From an uncultured Collinsella sp. (GTDB lineage: Bacteria; Actinomycetota; Coriobacteriia; Coriobacteriales; Coriobacteriaceae), in NCBI GenBank assembly GCA_959020035.1, contig CAUEQX010000042.1, forward strand, positions 1-13,489: a stretch of 13,489 bases of DNA, read 5' to 3'. The notes beneath the pieces are model-generated. The model was not told where the DNA came from, searched no databases, and saw only the letters and a list, made by a program, of their open reading frames with translations. The translations under genes and the position numbers were made by a program. This document shows, piece after piece, positions 12,740 through 13,489 of the stretch (positions within the stretch are counted from its first letter, which is position 1; every line of letters begins with the position of its first letter).

Positions 12740-13489
12740 CTATTTAATCACGCGCACGCGATACATCGACGGAATCTGCTTAAGCGCCTCAATCGTGCTG
12801 CTGTTCAGGTGCTCGTCGGTGTCGAACATGGTGTAGGCGTTCTCGCCGGCAGACTCGTTGGTCATACGCTGCACGTTGGCGTTGTCCTTGGCCAGGATGG
12901 CCGTGATCTGGCCGATCATGTTGGGCACGTTGGCGTGCAGGCAGGCGATGCGGCTTGCGGCGCGCGCCTTGCCCATGCTGCAGGCGGGGTAGTTAACGCT
13001 GTGCGCGATATTGCCGTTTTCCAGGTAATCCTTGAGCTCGCTGATGGCCATGTCGGCGCAGTTGGCCTCGGCCTCGCCGGTGCCTGCGCCCGAGTGCGTG
13101 GTGATAAACGTGTTGGGCATCTTGACGGTCTTGGGCGTGGCAAAGTCGCAGCTAAACCAGCTGAGCTTGCCCTCGCGCAGAGCGGCGTCGACGGCGTCCT
13201 CGTCAATGATGGTCTCGCGCGCGTAGTTGATGAGCACGGCGCCCGGGGCGAGCAGGTCGATCTGCTCGGTGCTGATCATGCCGATGGTGTCGGCCTTGCT
13301 GGGCACGTGCACCGTGAGGTAATCACAGCCGCGGCAGAGATCTTCGAGCGTGCCCACGCGCTGCACCTCGCGGCTCAGCACCCACGCGTGCTCAACGGAA
13401 ATGAACGGGTCGTAGCCGTAGACATCCATGCCCAGGTCGACGCAGGCGTTGGCGACCTTGGAGCCCACGTTGCCCAGGCCGATGACGCC
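12740..13489 (-). CDS. serA: D-3-phosphoglycerate dehydrogenase, C-terminal part (cut by window end)
   Basis: 249 residues are visible; the start lies beyond 13489. The visible part begins inside the NAD-binding Rossmann domain with GVIGLGNVGSK, followed by the ribose-binding Asp in GYDPF. Next come the catalytic-loop LINYARETIIDEDAV with its Arg, and the catalytic His in TTHSGAGTGEAEAN. The usual Glu of the DVFxxEP motif is not seen; the equivalent stretch reads CDFATPK. A C-terminal ACT domain of about 70 residues (from ASRIACLHANVPNMIGQI to the end) suggests feedback control by serine. The enzyme oxidises 3-phosphoglycerate to 3-phosphohydroxypyruvate, the first step of serine synthesis. 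The stop is followed by two hairpins. A related 2-hydroxyacid dehydrogenase cannot be fully excluded, but the ACT domain favours SerA. Confidence 0.9.
   Translation of the reverse strand, partial: GVIGLGNVGSKVANACVDLGMDVYGYDPFISVEHAWVLSREVQRVGTLEDLCRGCDYLTVHVPSKADTIGMISTEQIDLLAPGAVLINYARETIIDEDAVDAALREGKLSWFSCDFATPKTVKMPNTFITTHSGAGTGEAEANCADMAISELKDYLENGNIAHSVNYPACSMGKARAASRIACLHANVPNMIGQITAILAKDNANVQRMTNESAGENAYTMFDTDEHLNSSTIEALKQIPSMYRVRVIK

Overview
The window is high-GC (about 60% or more in most genes), with dense short-spaced genes and strong Shine-Dalgarno sites. The gene set fits an actinobacterial gut anaerobe of the Coriobacteriia, most likely Collinsella. That assignment is inferred from composition and gene content; no rRNA or marker gene is present.

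Left part (156-2940, minus strand): a three-gene metal-resistance operon. An ArsR/SmtB-family repressor is followed by a stand-alone HMA metal-binding protein and a P1B-type Zn/Cd/Pb-exporting ATPase. It is preceded by a perfect consensus promoter (TTGACA, 16 bp, TATAAT) with a repressor operator in its spacer. A second operator lies in the leader and a third lies just before the ATPase gene.

AT-richer island (about 2940-4740): it holds one orphan gene for a 396-residue protein with PD-(D/E)XK-nuclease-like features. It is flanked by two non-coding stretches. One carries a 45-bp imperfect inverted repeat (3011-3055 and 3221-3265), and the other ends in a nested set of inverted repeats (4740-4811).

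Middle (4817-9216): a DnaQ-like DEDDh exonuclease (minus) diverges from a putative heavy-metal or arsenic exporter with a histidine-rich loop (plus). The exporter converges through two back-to-back terminators with a minus-strand pair, HdeD/DUF308 membrane protein then YaiI/DUF188. A nitroreductase-family gene follows on the plus strand.

Right part (9217-13489): a small REP-like palindrome precedes two tandem histidine-phosphatase paralogues. A strong two-way terminator separates these from a minus-strand group: a 3-phosphoglycerate dehydrogenase (serA, cut by the window end), an M20 metallopeptidase and a short DUF1015-like protein. DUF1015 proteins are often found near serine-synthesis genes, so this is probably a serA neighbourhood with an M20 gene between.

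Two metal-export loci lie within about 6 kb of each other. The most novel material is the orphan nuclease-like gene with its surrounding repeats. The best-supported regulatory finding is the three-operator metal switch.
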